From Lachnospiraceae bacterium (GTDB lineage Bacteria > Bacillota > Clostridia > Lachnospirales > Lachnospiraceae), in NCBI GenBank assembly GCA_016287095.1, contig JAEEVK010000006.1, positions 1-64,000 on the forward strand: a DNA stretch of 64,000 nt, read 5' to 3'. Positions 37,737-46,975 of the stretch are shown here, one piece after another (the first letter of the stretch is position 1; each line of letters opens with the position of its first letter). A program made the position numbers and the translations under genes. The notes beneath the pieces were generated by a model. It had not been told where the DNA came from and ran no database searches. It worked only from the letters and a program-made list of their open reading frames with translations.

Positions 37737-38963
37737 GACATTTTTCCTATGATACTCGTTGACCAGGGAGCGATATCCCAATTGCTTTATGTCATCATAT
37801 CGAAGATAATAGTTACGTTTACTGTGTTTTCCTGTGTAGATGTAACGTATACATTCCTGCATATAATGATCTATTTCTTTTATAGTCACATCTGTGGTGA
37901 TTATAGGGAAATACCATCTGCACCAGGTAAGTTCCGATTTTACAGGGTTTTCAAAAAACTTACGGTTGAAGTATTTTATATAAACCCTAGCAGCCTTTTC
38001 CGGCTCAGCATCCTTCTTTAATTTCCATCGCAGTACAGCTCTCGCTTTTCGTCGTAGTTTCTTCTTAATTTTATCGAAGGATGAATGTGCTACATCTACT
38101 TCGCCATTATCGAAAGAAAAGCCAAGAAACTCAAAGCTTTCACCTGGTTTTATAAACGCTATTTTATCAGGATTTAGCGTCAGTTTGTTTTCTGAAAGTA
38201 CTTTGTTTATATACTCCATCTCCTGATCACGCTTTTCTTCACTCTCGGTAAAGAATATGATGTCATCAGAGTATCTGGCATAGAAACCGTCAATGTTGTC
38301 GAAATGCTTATCCAAGTCATCGAGGTACAGATTCGCTAAAAACGGAGACAAAGGACTGCCAGCCATCATGCCTTTGTGGATAGAATGCGCATTATTTGAA
38401 GAAGTTACATCAGAATCTTTCATTCTATTAGCTATTACATAGTCATTATCTTTTAATATGTCACCAATTAACCGAATTAATTTATTCTGACCTTTCAGGG
38501 TACCTCTAACTTTAGTAATTATGATATCCGTATCTGCCGAGTTGAAGTAGTCATGTATATCAAGTTTTACTCCGTACAACGATGATATGTTCTTTACTTT
38601 CAGGAGCTTTGCTATGGCAGTCTTTACACTTCGCTCTTTTCTGAACGAATATAGATTATCACTAAAGTTTTCATCATATGCATGCAGATAGTATCCGAAA
38701 AACTTCAATAGCCATGAAGCATTTTCGTCAAAAGAAAATACAATACGCTTTTTTTCAGTGCCTTTTTTATTAAGCATTATGAGTTCAGGTACATTGAACT
38801 TTCCGGATGATTCATAACTCTTTAAAACATCTAAGTATTTTTGCTCATCTATGTAGGCACGAAGTCTCTTTATGTCAGCTTTATAAGCGTGTTCATTTGT
38901 TGAAAAGCTTTCATAAAACTGTTCCCATTTTTCAGGTACATATACAAAATCATATATTTCCAT
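37725..38963 (-). CDS. Free-standing reverse transcriptase, class not assigned
   Basis: 412 residues. All catalytic blocks are present in order: NLYSFRKERSVKTAI (about 103-117), KLDIHDYF with D135, GMMAGSPLSPFLANLYLDDLD (198-218, split here from SIHK), YARYSDDIIFF with D233/D234, LTLNPDKIAF and FEFLGFSF, then a basic thumb (KKKLRRKARAVLRWKLKKD) and a C-terminal helical region. There is no maturase DNA-binding or endonuclease domain, no retron VTG motif, and motif B is not of the diversity-generating retroelement type. It looks closest to group II intron-like or unclassified bacterial lineages, some of which act in phage defence. No intron is seen around it. Its neighbours are secreted proteins. 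A promoter (39031-39059) leaves a 60-base leader only. Confidence 0.9.
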   Translation of the reverse strand: MEIYDFVYVPEKWEQFYESFSTNEHAYKADIKRLRAYIDEQKYLDVLKSYESSGKFNVPELIMLNKKGTEKKRIVFSFDENASWLLKFFGYYLHAYDENFSDNLYSFRKERSVKTAIAKLLKVKNISSLYGVKLDIHDYFNSADTDIIITKVRGTLKGQNKLIRLIGDILKDNDYVIANRMKDSDVTSSNNAHSIHKGMMAGSPLSPFLANLYLDDLDKHFDNIDGFYARYSDDIIFFTESEEKRDQEMEYINKVLSENKLTLNPDKIAFIKPGESFEFLGFSFDNGEVDVAHSSFDKIKKKLRRKARAVLRWKLKKDAEPEKAARVYIKYFNRKFFENPVKSELTWCRWYFPIITTDVTIKEIDHYMQECIRYIYTGKHSKRNYYLRYDDIKQLGYRSLVNEYHRKNVNDA

Positions 38964-39030
38964 TAAACCTATATGACTCCCGTAAACTAAATCTAAAAAT
39001 TTTTATTACATTTTTGACTTTCAAGCTTTT

Positions 39031-39059
39031 ATACTATATGGTCATTCTTTTTATTGTCA
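39031..39059 (-). promoter_or_regulatory. Predicted promoter of the reverse transcriptase gene
   Basis: On the minus strand TGACAA (39059-39054), 17 bases, TAGTAT (39036-39031). It lies just after paralogue 2, so the reverse transcriptase may be transcribed apart from it. Confidence 0.4.
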
Positions 39060-39061
39060 CT

Positions 39062-41056
39062 TCAATTATACCATATACAGTCTTCAAAGTTCATTACTAA
39101 ATCACCGTAAAGGCTTTTCGTCTCGTTTTCTCCAAAGTAACATTTCTTAAACGTAACCTTAGCATCTTCAATACGTGTCCATAGTGAGCCACCACTATAT
39201 GACCAGTCGAAAATACAGTTGTTAAATGTAACTTTATCGGCTATACCGCTAAGATCAAAGGCTCCTAAACTGCAATTACGTATATAAGTATTATATACCC
39301 TTATATCACCGCTCATATCGTATGCACCGATACCATATACTCCGCATCCGTATAGCTCCATATCGTATAAGCCTACGTTCTGGCAATTGTATAGATCTAT
39401 GACATTCCCTTCACATTCACCCGCTTCGGTATGTCCGCATGTGAAATTATTCAGTTTCAGATTATAACAATCTTCAAATCTGAAAACAGCAGAATCTCTC
39501 GGATCTATAACAAGCTCTGTCTCTGATCCGTCAAAAGTGTTAGAACCGTTTATCCACAGGTAATCGGCATCCTTGATCACTATTTCATATCCGTCAAAGG
39601 TTTTCTTAAGCTGAACATATTTATGGCTGTTATTAAAATCATCTATATCCTGCTTTTCAACATATGAGCTCAGGTTATAGTATCCGGGTTCTATCATTAT
39701 GCTTGCTCCGGGAGCTATGGCTTCAATAAGTTCTTTTTCATTCGATACAACTATAAGTTCCAAGTTTTCTGCCGCATCCCTGTCAAATCCATTAACTTTG
39801 ACCGGTGAAAAAAAGCCATCCTCATATACACGAAAATCATTCAAACATTCATTAAGGAATGTTACAGTTCCTGAAATCTTATCATCATCCGATACTGCAG
39901 ATATGTACTTTGAAACTTTAAATATCCGATTTCCAAGGTGATCAACAGAATATTCTTTTATATATACACCTTCATTATCTTCTTCAATTTCTTTTATTAA
40001 TAGACCGTTCTTATCATATTCGAATTTTGTTGTAGTAATAATATCCTTATAAGAATTTCTTCTTTCAATCAATCTTCCGGCTGAATCATATGTGATTTTT
40101 TCTTTGGCACCAATCTTTATATACTCAGATGTGAGGCATCTTCCTTTTTTATCGTATGTAAACACTAATTTATTTGTTATGGTACCATCACTGTTTACCT
40201 GATAGTATGAATCCAATTTTCCATTCTTGTTATAAATATACTCATATAAAAGTCCTTCACTACCGGGGTTAGCACTGAAAGCTTTTATTTTATTGTTGTT
40301 TTTATCAAATTCATATATTGACGTGTAAGTTTCTATGCCCTCTTCCATTCCGGCAGCTTCAATCAAATTACCGTTATTATCATATTTTAAGGTTTCAATA
40401 CAATTAGCACCATCATTTGATAATGAATACTCATTTTTTAAAATACGACCGCTCTTATCAAGTGTATATACAGCTTTATTGGGGTAAGCGTAATCGGCGT
40501 AAAGATTATATGCAGACATAGAAACAGTTCTATTCTCAGGATCATATGTACTCTCTTCGTCAAAACATTTAAAGATCAGATTCTTTATCCTTGCTCCTTT
40601 TCTTAATGTATAATCAGGCATAAAGCCATTCCAATTCATATACGTCAGACTGTTTACAGTCTTTCCTTTTGCTACTGTCAGATCGGTATAATAATTGAGA
40701 TCCCAGTATATGTTATTACCGGATACTGCCTCTGTATAATGATTAACTTTCCTGATGGAAACAGAGCTGAATTTGGCTTTGTTTTTCACATCTGCATGCT
40801 CTGCAAATAATATAAGATCCTTATTCTTTGCGTTTTTAACAGAAGGTATAGTTATATCTCCGTAAATCTCTGTTCTGAAAACTATCGTACTCGGAGCCTT
40901 AGCTTTCATTGCTTTTTTGAGCTGTTTTACTGTATAGACTGCCTTTATACCACTCTGGTCAGCTTTTGCAGGTACTATATCTATCAGAGATACAGTAATA
41001 ATAACTGCAAGTATTACAAGAAAAATGTTGATAATATGTCTTTTCTTTTGTAACAT
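39062..41056 (-). CDS. Secreted YD-repeat and beta-helix protein (paralogue 2)
   Basis: 664 residues, same order of parts as the 34753-36786 protein: signal peptide, Lys-rich YTVKQLKKAMKAK domain, YD repeats (YTYDKKGRCLTSE, KITYDSAGRLIERR), and beta-helix (SAVFRFEDCYNLKLNNFTCG, NVIDLYNCQNVGLYDMELYG). By eye the two are clearly homologous along the whole length and share most of the beta-helix core, while the repeat part differs more. A GGGAGGG ribosome site and a TATAAT at 41084-41079 precede the start. The reverse transcriptase begins 98 bases downstream. Function unknown. Confidence 0.82.
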   Translation of the reverse strand: MLQKKRHIINIFLVILAVIITVSLIDIVPAKADQSGIKAVYTVKQLKKAMKAKAPSTIVFRTEIYGDITIPSVKNAKNKDLILFAEHADVKNKAKFSSVSIRKVNHYTEAVSGNNIYWDLNYYTDLTVAKGKTVNSLTYMNWNGFMPDYTLRKGARIKNLIFKCFDEESTYDPENRTVSMSAYNLYADYAYPNKAVYTLDKSGRILKNEYSLSNDGANCIETLKYDNNGNLIEAAGMEEGIETYTSIYEFDKNNNKIKAFSANPGSEGLLYEYIYNKNGKLDSYYQVNSDGTITNKLVFTYDKKGRCLTSEYIKIGAKEKITYDSAGRLIERRNSYKDIITTTKFEYDKNGLLIKEIEEDNEGVYIKEYSVDHLGNRIFKVSKYISAVSDDDKISGTVTFLNECLNDFRVYEDGFFSPVKVNGFDRDAAENLELIVVSNEKELIEAIAPGASIMIEPGYYNLSSYVEKQDIDDFNNSHKYVQLKKTFDGYEIVIKDADYLWINGSNTFDGSETELVIDPRDSAVFRFEDCYNLKLNNFTCGHTEAGECEGNVIDLYNCQNVGLYDMELYGCGVYGIGAYDMSGDIRVYNTYIRNCSLGAFDLSGIADKVTFNNCIFDWSYSGGSLWTRIEDAKVTFKKCYFGENETKSLYGDLVMNFEDCIWYN

Positions 41057-41103
41057 GTAAACCCTCCCAATTATATTGATTATACCCCAGTTTCTGTCAT
41101 TTA

Positions 41104-42033
41104 TTAAAGAAATTCCTCAATCTGCTCCTCTATGATTTTCATCAGTCTGACTCTCGCCTCGATGGATGCCCAGGCGATATGCGGAGTTATGAAGACTCTG
41201 TCAGGGTTTTTGAGTTTAAGGAAAGGACTGTCCTTTCTCATAGGCTCTTCACTTAATACATCGAGTCCTGCTCCTGCTATCATACCATTGTCCAGGGCTT
41301 CACACAGGTCTTCCTCATTTACTATAGGCCCACGTCCAAGATTTAAAAGGATGGCGGATGGCTTCATCTTTTTTAATGCTTCGATATTTATCAGATTTTC
41401 TGTATCCGCATTTAAAGGTGCATGTATGGAGACAATATCAGAGGTGGATAACAACTCATCAAAATTTACTTCCTTTATATTTGCATCATGGTTCTTTCCT
41501 GAAGTAGAGAAATACTGTACCTTTGCTCCGAATGCTCCAGCTATCTCGGCCACTCTGTGTCCTATGGCTCCAAGACCGATGATACCCCAGGTCTTTCCGT
41601 TCAGTTCATGGAAGTTTTTCTCAAAGTGAGTAAAGAGTCTGTCCCCTGCATATCTCTCTGATTTTACATACTCATCATAATATGCCAGATGCTCAAGAAG
41701 GTAGAATAAAAGCGCAAATGTATGCTGCGTTACAGTCTCAGTAGAATATCCTGCTACATTACGCCATTCGATGTTTCTTTTAGCCAGATAATCCTTATCA
41801 AGGTTGTTGGTACCGGTAGCTGTAACACAGACTAATTTCAGATTCTCCGCTGTATATATAGTACTTTCATCTATCTTAGTTTTATTGCAGACTATGATAT
41901 CTGCATCCTTTACCCTGGCAGGCACTTCATTAGGATAAGAAAAGTCATACATAATCACTTCGCCAAAGCGGTTATAGCTTGACAGGTCAATATCTTCACC
42001 TATTGTTTTACGATCTAAAAATACTATTTTCAT
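41104..42033 (-). CDS. D-2-hydroxyacid dehydrogenase (NAD-dependent)
   Basis: 309 residues. NAD-binding loop GLGAIGHRVAEIAGAFG, catalytic Arg region LNLGRGPIVN, Glu in LDVLSEEP, and His in ITPHIAWAS complete the family set. It reduces a 2-ketoacid or oxidises a D-2-hydroxyacid; glycerate and lactate are possible substrates. Its ATG overlaps the TGA of the transglutaminase-like gene by 4 bases (ATGA), so the two are translationally coupled, an odd pair. Confidence 0.9.
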   Translation of the reverse strand: MKIVFLDRKTIGEDIDLSSYNRFGEVIMYDFSYPNEVPARVKDADIIVCNKTKIDESTIYTAENLKLVCVTATGTNNLDKDYLAKRNIEWRNVAGYSTETVTQHTFALLFYLLEHLAYYDEYVKSERYAGDRLFTHFEKNFHELNGKTWGIIGLGAIGHRVAEIAGAFGAKVQYFSTSGKNHDANIKEVNFDELLSTSDIVSIHAPLNADTENLINIEALKKMKPSAILLNLGRGPIVNEEDLCEALDNGMIAGAGLDVLSEEPMRKDSPFLKLKNPDRVFITPHIAWASIEARVRLMKIIEEQIEEFL

Positions 42034-43979
42034 TCTATTATCTCCTCATACTGATGATATTCGGGATGCTGATAATTTTTACTAACCTCAACCAATTCCT
42101 CATCGGTTAACAGGAAGTAGTCGTTGCGGTATGTGCCATCACTGCGCAAAGAATCATTAAATGTAACATCCAAGTGATACCATTTTCCATCAACCTTTAC
42201 ATAATTCCAGGAATGTTCTCCATCGCTACTGAAAATTACCATGTTATCTATTCCTAAAATATTGCACAGAAGACTTACAGCAGAAGAATATCCTGCACAT
42301 ACTCCTTTATGGTCCAGGAATATTCCGCTCGCATCATCATGGTCAGTATTGCTGTAAGTATATTCAACCATATCGCACAGCTCTTTATTTATGTAACTCA
42401 AAATTTCTCTTACATTATCAGGATGTTGTTTATATGCTTCATTAGCCAGCTTATATGCTTCTCTCCATACTTTTTCAGCTTTTTCGCTGATCTCGTAATC
42501 CTTATATCTCATAGCAAGCACTACATTCCATCCATCCTTATAAGTAGGCTTTAAGATAATCTCATTAGTGCCTTTTTCTATGGAATACATAGTGGTATAA
42601 GAGCCTGATTCACCTCTGTATTGTCTGATGTAGCTAAATTCACTCTGCCAATAATCAGCATCATGATCTGTGAATCTAAAATGAATCCTCTTTCCACCCT
42701 TTTCAAGGCCGTCATGTGCTGCTTTGATAAGACTTGTCCTGTCTGTTACATCATAATAAAGTTCTTCCGTATAGGTTTTCTTAGTACTCTTCTTTAATAT
42801 ACCATAAGTGTCGTTATACAGGATTTTATTAAGCTTTATATCTTCTTCTGTTAATACTTCAGGCTGATCTTCTACATGATCTGTGTAACCTGATACTGTC
42901 AGATAGAAACGATACGTATTTCCATCCTCACCAAGTATGTTTATTACTGCATTCTTGCATTCCATCTTTCCTGTGATCACACCGGTGGGATCAATCTCGG
43001 CATAAACATCGTCCCAGGTATTCTCATAACAGAACATAATATATGTTCCTATAAGATTGATCTGATATTTCTCATTAATCTTTATAGTAGCATGGTCAGG
43101 TGACAGATAAGGATTTGCGAGCTTGGGTGTAGGTGCCGGTGTCGCTGTAGGACTCTCCGTCATAATAGGCACATTGGTCAGCTCAGGCGCTGTAGGTTTA
43201 GGGCCTGTAGTTGGCTTGGGTGTAGCTGTAGGTGTAGTCTTCGGTACCTCGGTAGGCTTTACTGTAGGCATATTAGTCGGTGCAGGGGTAGCTGTAACTT
43301 CCGGCTTGCTCGTAGGCATAGGAGTCGAAGTAACTTTAGGTAAATCAGTGGTTACATTTCCCTCCGATACATTTACCTGTACGGTATAATAGTTGTAATC
43401 AGTGGTTTCTACCTTTACATAACCTGAGCCGGCTGCAAGTGCAACCACTAAACCGTAGTCATCTACACTCAGTTTATTCTTATCTGAGTCATTGATATAA
43501 TAACGCTTAACGGTTTTGTTCACTCCGAGAGACATCTGGATCTTATCTCCAACCTTCACACTGATAGGAGTATTCGTGCCGGAGTTTATAGTATAGAGGT
43601 ATATGTAGTCCTGCTTAGGCTCGGGAGTCGGGGTAGGTGTACTTGTATTGTTCTTAGCCTTTACGGTTACAGTACAGGTAAACTTCTTGCCTTTGGTATT
43701 GGTAGCTGTGATGGTTGTCTTACCTGCAGATAAAGCAGTAATCTTTGTAGACTTGCCCTTCTTTGTCTTAACCTTGACGATAGAAGTATCCTCACTGGTC
43801 CAGGTATACTTTGTCTTTGCGCTCTTTATCTTAAGTTTATAAGTCTTTCCCACAGTAAGGGTGAGTTTTTTCTTATTTATCTTCTCTGCTGCATTGACAG
43901 TAGTTTCATCCTGTAGCACGGTAACTGTTCCAATCACAATTACAAGGACCAACAATATCGATAAAATCTTTTTCAGCAT
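42030..43979 (-). CDS. Secreted transglutaminase-like protein with Ig-like domain
   Basis: 649 residues. A signal peptide (LLVLVIVIGTVTVL) is followed by a Big_2-type domain (LTLTVGKTYKLKIKSAK), a second Ig-like part, a Thr/Pro linker (about 205-290), another Ig-like part, and a C-terminal transglutaminase-like core. The triad is visible: Cys near 561 in GVCAGYSSA, His near 590 in EHSWNYVK and Asp near 603 in YHLDVTFND. It may cross-link or cut proteins or act on peptidoglycan outside the cell. The stop overlaps the dehydrogenase start. Confidence 0.88.
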   Translation of the reverse strand: MLKKILSILLVLVIVIGTVTVLQDETTVNAAEKINKKKLTLTVGKTYKLKIKSAKTKYTWTSEDTSIVKVKTKKGKSTKITALSAGKTTITATNTKGKKFTCTVTVKAKNNTSTPTPTPEPKQDYIYLYTINSGTNTPISVKVGDKIQMSLGVNKTVKRYYINDSDKNKLSVDDYGLVVALAAGSGYVKVETTDYNYYTVQVNVSEGNVTTDLPKVTSTPMPTSKPEVTATPAPTNMPTVKPTEVPKTTPTATPKPTTGPKPTAPELTNVPIMTESPTATPAPTPKLANPYLSPDHATIKINEKYQINLIGTYIMFCYENTWDDVYAEIDPTGVITGKMECKNAVINILGEDGNTYRFYLTVSGYTDHVEDQPEVLTEEDIKLNKILYNDTYGILKKSTKKTYTEELYYDVTDRTSLIKAAHDGLEKGGKRIHFRFTDHDADYWQSEFSYIRQYRGESGSYTTMYSIEKGTNEIILKPTYKDGWNVVLAMRYKDYEISEKAEKVWREAYKLANEAYKQHPDNVREILSYINKELCDMVEYTYSNTDHDDASGIFLDHKGVCAGYSSAVSLLCNILGIDNMVIFSSDGEHSWNYVKVDGKWYHLDVTFNDSLRSDGTYRNDYFLLTDEELVEVSKNYQHPEYHQYEEIIE

Positions 43980-44058
43980 TTTCTATAATACCTCCTTTAA
44001 TAGCCTACAATCCATATTATTATAAGTCAAAACACGAACAAAATCAACATTAGGTTAA

Positions 44059-44115
44059 CAATTGCAAAAGTCCTATGACTTTTGCAATTGTTTTTGCGAA
44101 AGTCATAGGACTTTT
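44059..44115. terminator. Compound inverted repeat between GH3 and transglutaminase genes
   Basis: One 14-bp perfect hairpin (44059-44072 with 44077-44090) whose core AAAGTC-CTAT-GACTTT is repeated in opposite order at 44099-44114. The second copy can pair with the first or with itself, giving exclusive folds. T-runs follow on the plus strand, yet both genes read on the minus strand. Confidence 0.6.
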
Positions 44116-44132
44116 TGTGTAAATTCAGTATT

Positions 44133-46361
44133 TTATTCGATTACTACCGGGATGCCGCAGCACTTCTTGCCGGTGAGTTCCTCACTGCGCTTGTCGGGCT
44201 GGGAGTTACCGATGTATACGGTGTAGTTTCCGGGGTTGAGCTTCCACTCGCCGTTTTCATCATAGAGGCCGAATGCTTTTTCGTCGAGGCTGATAACTAC
44301 TTCTTTTTCCTCTCCTGCATCAAGGTGAACCTTCTTTAAGCCCTTAAGCTGTCTAACAGGTGCTCCGGCTACATTCAGAGCTGTGTAGTCCACGTATGCC
44401 TGTACAGTGGCTGCACCTGCCATAGAGCCCTTATTTGATACCTTTACGGTGATATCGATACTGTCTGATCCTGACTTAAAGTAGATGTGCCTGTCATCAA
44501 GCTTTCCGTCTACTGATCTGTATGCGTCAGGACCTGCAACTATCTGTGTAGGTACTATATCAAAGTCTGTGTAGCTGAGTCCATATCCAAAAGGATACAG
44601 AGGCTCTTCTGTCATGTATCTGTAGGTTCTGCCCTTCATGTTGTAATCTGTGAACTCGGGCAGTGTGTTCTTTTCACTATAGAATGTGAGCGGCAGATGT
44701 CCTTCAGGATTTTTCTTACCGAAAATAACATTTGCGATAGCTGTACCGCCCTGTGCGCCGGGGTACCAGCCCTGGATGATGGCCTTAAACTGGGTTGAAG
44801 CCTTGTCAAGTGCTAATGCACTGCCGGCAAGCACTACGAGTACTGCAGGCTTTCCGGATGCTGCTATGGTATCAAGTACTTCCTGCTGAAGTCCGGGAAG
44901 AAGTAAGTTGGGCTTATCACCGCTGCCGTATGCATTACCGGTATCTCCCTCTTCACCCTCGAGTGATGCATCAAGTCCTACTACTGCGATAACTACATCC
45001 GATACATCACATACTGCCTTTACCTCTGAAAGGCGGTCAGATCTTTCACCGAGGTTTTCAACCTTATCCTTGAACAGGTCACAGCCTGCCGATGCATATA
45101 CTCTGGTACCGCTGTTCTCTACCTCACGGCGGATACCCTCAAGTACTGTAACATATTCAGAAGAAGTTCCTTCATAGTTACCTACGAGTGCTTTACGGCT
45201 GTCTGCGTTAGGTCCGATAACGCCTACTGTGGAAATGTTGTTTTTATTGAAAGGAAGCAGATTTCCGTCATTTTTAAGAAGTACAAGACTTTCTTCCGCA
45301 ATCCTGATATTTAATTCCTTTGCTGTAAATGAATCTACATGTGTATAATCGATATTTGCATAAGGATTATCCTTCTTTACATCAAATGCCGATGTGAAGT
45401 TGCCGTTCTCATCCTCATCAAGAATACCTAGCTTGAAACGGGTAGTAAGGACATTGGTCAGAGCCTCATCGATCCTCTCCTCAGTGGTATAGCCCTTTCC
45501 AACTGCCTGGAGCAGATATTCAAAGAGGTTACCGCAGTTGATATCACAGCCGTTTGTCATAGCAAGTCCTACCGACTCTACTGGACCGGATGTGATGCCG
45601 TGTCCCTCGTTTATATCACGGATAGCCCAGCAGTCTGAGGTTACATGACCTTCAAAGCCCCACTCTTTTCTTAAGATATCCTGGAGCAGTGTCTTTGATG
45701 CACAGCAGGCCTCTCCGTTGGTCCTGTTGTATGCTCCCATGACTGCCTCAACCTTTGCTTCCTGTACCAGAGCCTGGAATGCAGGAAGGTATGTCTCTCT
45801 TAAATCCTGCTTTGAGCACTCGGCATTAAAGCTGTGACGGATGCTCTCGGGACCGGAATGCACTGCAAAATGCTTTGCACATGCGGCTGCCTTCATGTAG
45901 TTTTCATCATCGCCCTGAATACCCTTTACAAAGCTTACACCAAGACGTGAAGTGAGGTAGGGATCCTCTCCGTAGGTCTCGTGACCTCTGCCCCATCTAG
46001 GGTCTCTAAAAATATTAATATTTGGAGCCCAGAATGTGAGTCCCTTGTATATACCGTTATCGTTGTATTTATCCTGTACATTGAACTTTGCACGGCCCTC
46101 TGTAGATATAACATCTGCTACAAGGCCTAAAAGTTCTTCATCAAATGCAGCTGCCATACCTATAGCCTGAGGGAATACTGTGGCTACACCGGCACGGGCT
46201 ACTCCGTGGAGTGCTTCATTCCAGTAGTTGTAAGCCGAGAGTCCCAGTCTCGGTATAGCGGGTGCAGTGTGTCTCAACTGATAAACCTTCTCAGTCAAGG
46301 TCATCTTTGATACAAGATCTTTTGCTTTTTTGCGGCATTCAGCCTCTCGTGTTTTGTTCAT
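44133..46361 (-). CDS. Glycoside hydrolase family 3 (beta-glucosidase/xylosidase)
   Basis: 742 residues from the ATG at 46361, chosen for GGAGAGGGG 6 bases before; an ATG 27 bases upstream has none. No signal peptide, so it acts in the cytosol on imported oligosaccharides. Parts: TIM barrel with WAPNINIFRDPRWGRGHETYGEDP and KHFAVHSGPES, nucleophile Asp in HVTSDCWAI (family usually SDW; here Cys follows), alpha/beta sandwich (GEEGDTGNAYGSGDKPNLLLPG), and a C-terminal fibronectin-like domain. Xylosidase versus glucosidase cannot be fixed, but the xylanase and esterase nearby favour xylo-oligomers. Confidence 0.93.
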   Translation of the reverse strand: MNKTREAECRKKAKDLVSKMTLTEKVYQLRHTAPAIPRLGLSAYNYWNEALHGVARAGVATVFPQAIGMAAAFDEELLGLVADVISTEGRAKFNVQDKYNDNGIYKGLTFWAPNINIFRDPRWGRGHETYGEDPYLTSRLGVSFVKGIQGDDENYMKAAACAKHFAVHSGPESIRHSFNAECSKQDLRETYLPAFQALVQEAKVEAVMGAYNRTNGEACCASKTLLQDILRKEWGFEGHVTSDCWAIRDINEGHGITSGPVESVGLAMTNGCDINCGNLFEYLLQAVGKGYTTEERIDEALTNVLTTRFKLGILDEDENGNFTSAFDVKKDNPYANIDYTHVDSFTAKELNIRIAEESLVLLKNDGNLLPFNKNNISTVGVIGPNADSRKALVGNYEGTSSEYVTVLEGIRREVENSGTRVYASAGCDLFKDKVENLGERSDRLSEVKAVCDVSDVVIAVVGLDASLEGEEGDTGNAYGSGDKPNLLLPGLQQEVLDTIAASGKPAVLVVLAGSALALDKASTQFKAIIQGWYPGAQGGTAIANVIFGKKNPEGHLPLTFYSEKNTLPEFTDYNMKGRTYRYMTEEPLYPFGYGLSYTDFDIVPTQIVAGPDAYRSVDGKLDDRHIYFKSGSDSIDITVKVSNKGSMAGAATVQAYVDYTALNVAGAPVRQLKGLKKVHLDAGEEKEVVISLDEKAFGLYDENGEWKLNPGNYTVYIGNSQPDKRSEELTGKKCCGIPVVIE

Positions 46362-46393
46362 GTAAATCCCCTCTCCTATTTTTTTCATTAGTA

Positions 46394-46954
46394 TTAAATA
46401 AATATTTTTTTCAAAATTGTACTATAATATGCTAACGATTTACTTATATTTAATCCCTTTTCTTCAAAATACTTAATAAGTTTTATCGCATTAAGTACAT
46501 AAATATTATCTTTATTATCTTCTGATTGATTTTCCGAAACATAAAGAACGAGATTTGCATAAGCATCCTGTCGGTTTAACAATTCATCAATTCCTGCAAA
46601 TTGTTTAGATACCATATCAAGACCCATATCAAAAGAATCATATACAACTGCATCAACAAATAGTGGATATGTAACAACAGTTTCTACTAATGCATAAGTT
46701 GTCATTTTCCTTAATAAATCCGGATCGACATAACAAACATCTATCTTTTGAGCATGATTAGTCAATTTTTCCCATTCCTCCATGCCTGGCACAACGGGAT
46801 ATATATATGGCTCATTTAATGAATAAATAGCATCGTTATCAGTAAGCATTAAATCTTTGGAACTGTTATCGCTATAAGTAACCAAAACTATCAGTAAACA
46901 AAATAGCAAAATAACGATAATCACATTAAGATGATCAGATATTTTTTTTAACAT
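46394..46954 (-). CDS. Small single-pass membrane protein, unknown
   Basis: 186 residues. One N-terminal membrane helix (LNVIIVILLFCLLIVLVTY) is followed by a mixed extracellular domain rich in Tyr, Asp and Leu. No family recognised. Base composition is more AT-rich than its neighbours GH3 and the SGNH gene, between which it lies tightly on the same strand. Possibly an insertion in the locus. Confidence 0.65.
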   Translation of the reverse strand: MLKKISDHLNVIIVILLFCLLIVLVTYSDNSSKDLMLTDNDAIYSLNEPYIYPVVPGMEEWEKLTNHAQKIDVCYVDPDLLRKMTTYALVETVVTYPLFVDAVVYDSFDMGLDMVSKQFAGIDELLNRQDAYANLVLYVSENQSEDNKDNIYVLNAIKLIKYFEEKGLNISKSLAYYSTILKKIFI

Positions 46955-46975
46955 AGAAAATGCTCTTTCGATTAT

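Noticed and set aside
37502..39061. Retron
   Set aside because: No msr-msd-sized RNA region before the gene (about 60-base leader), no VTG motif, and the NAHSIH stretch (191-196) is at the wrong place for the retron NAxxH motif.
37502..39061. Group II intron
   Set aside because: No domain V-like GAGC...GTTC hairpin found after the gene, no maturase X or endonuclease domain, and no split host gene.
34753..41056. Diversity-generating retroelement made of the reverse transcriptase and beta-helix proteins
   Set aside because: Motif B is GSPLSP, not the DGR form; no template/variable repeat pair with adenine changes and no C-type lectin end on the targets.
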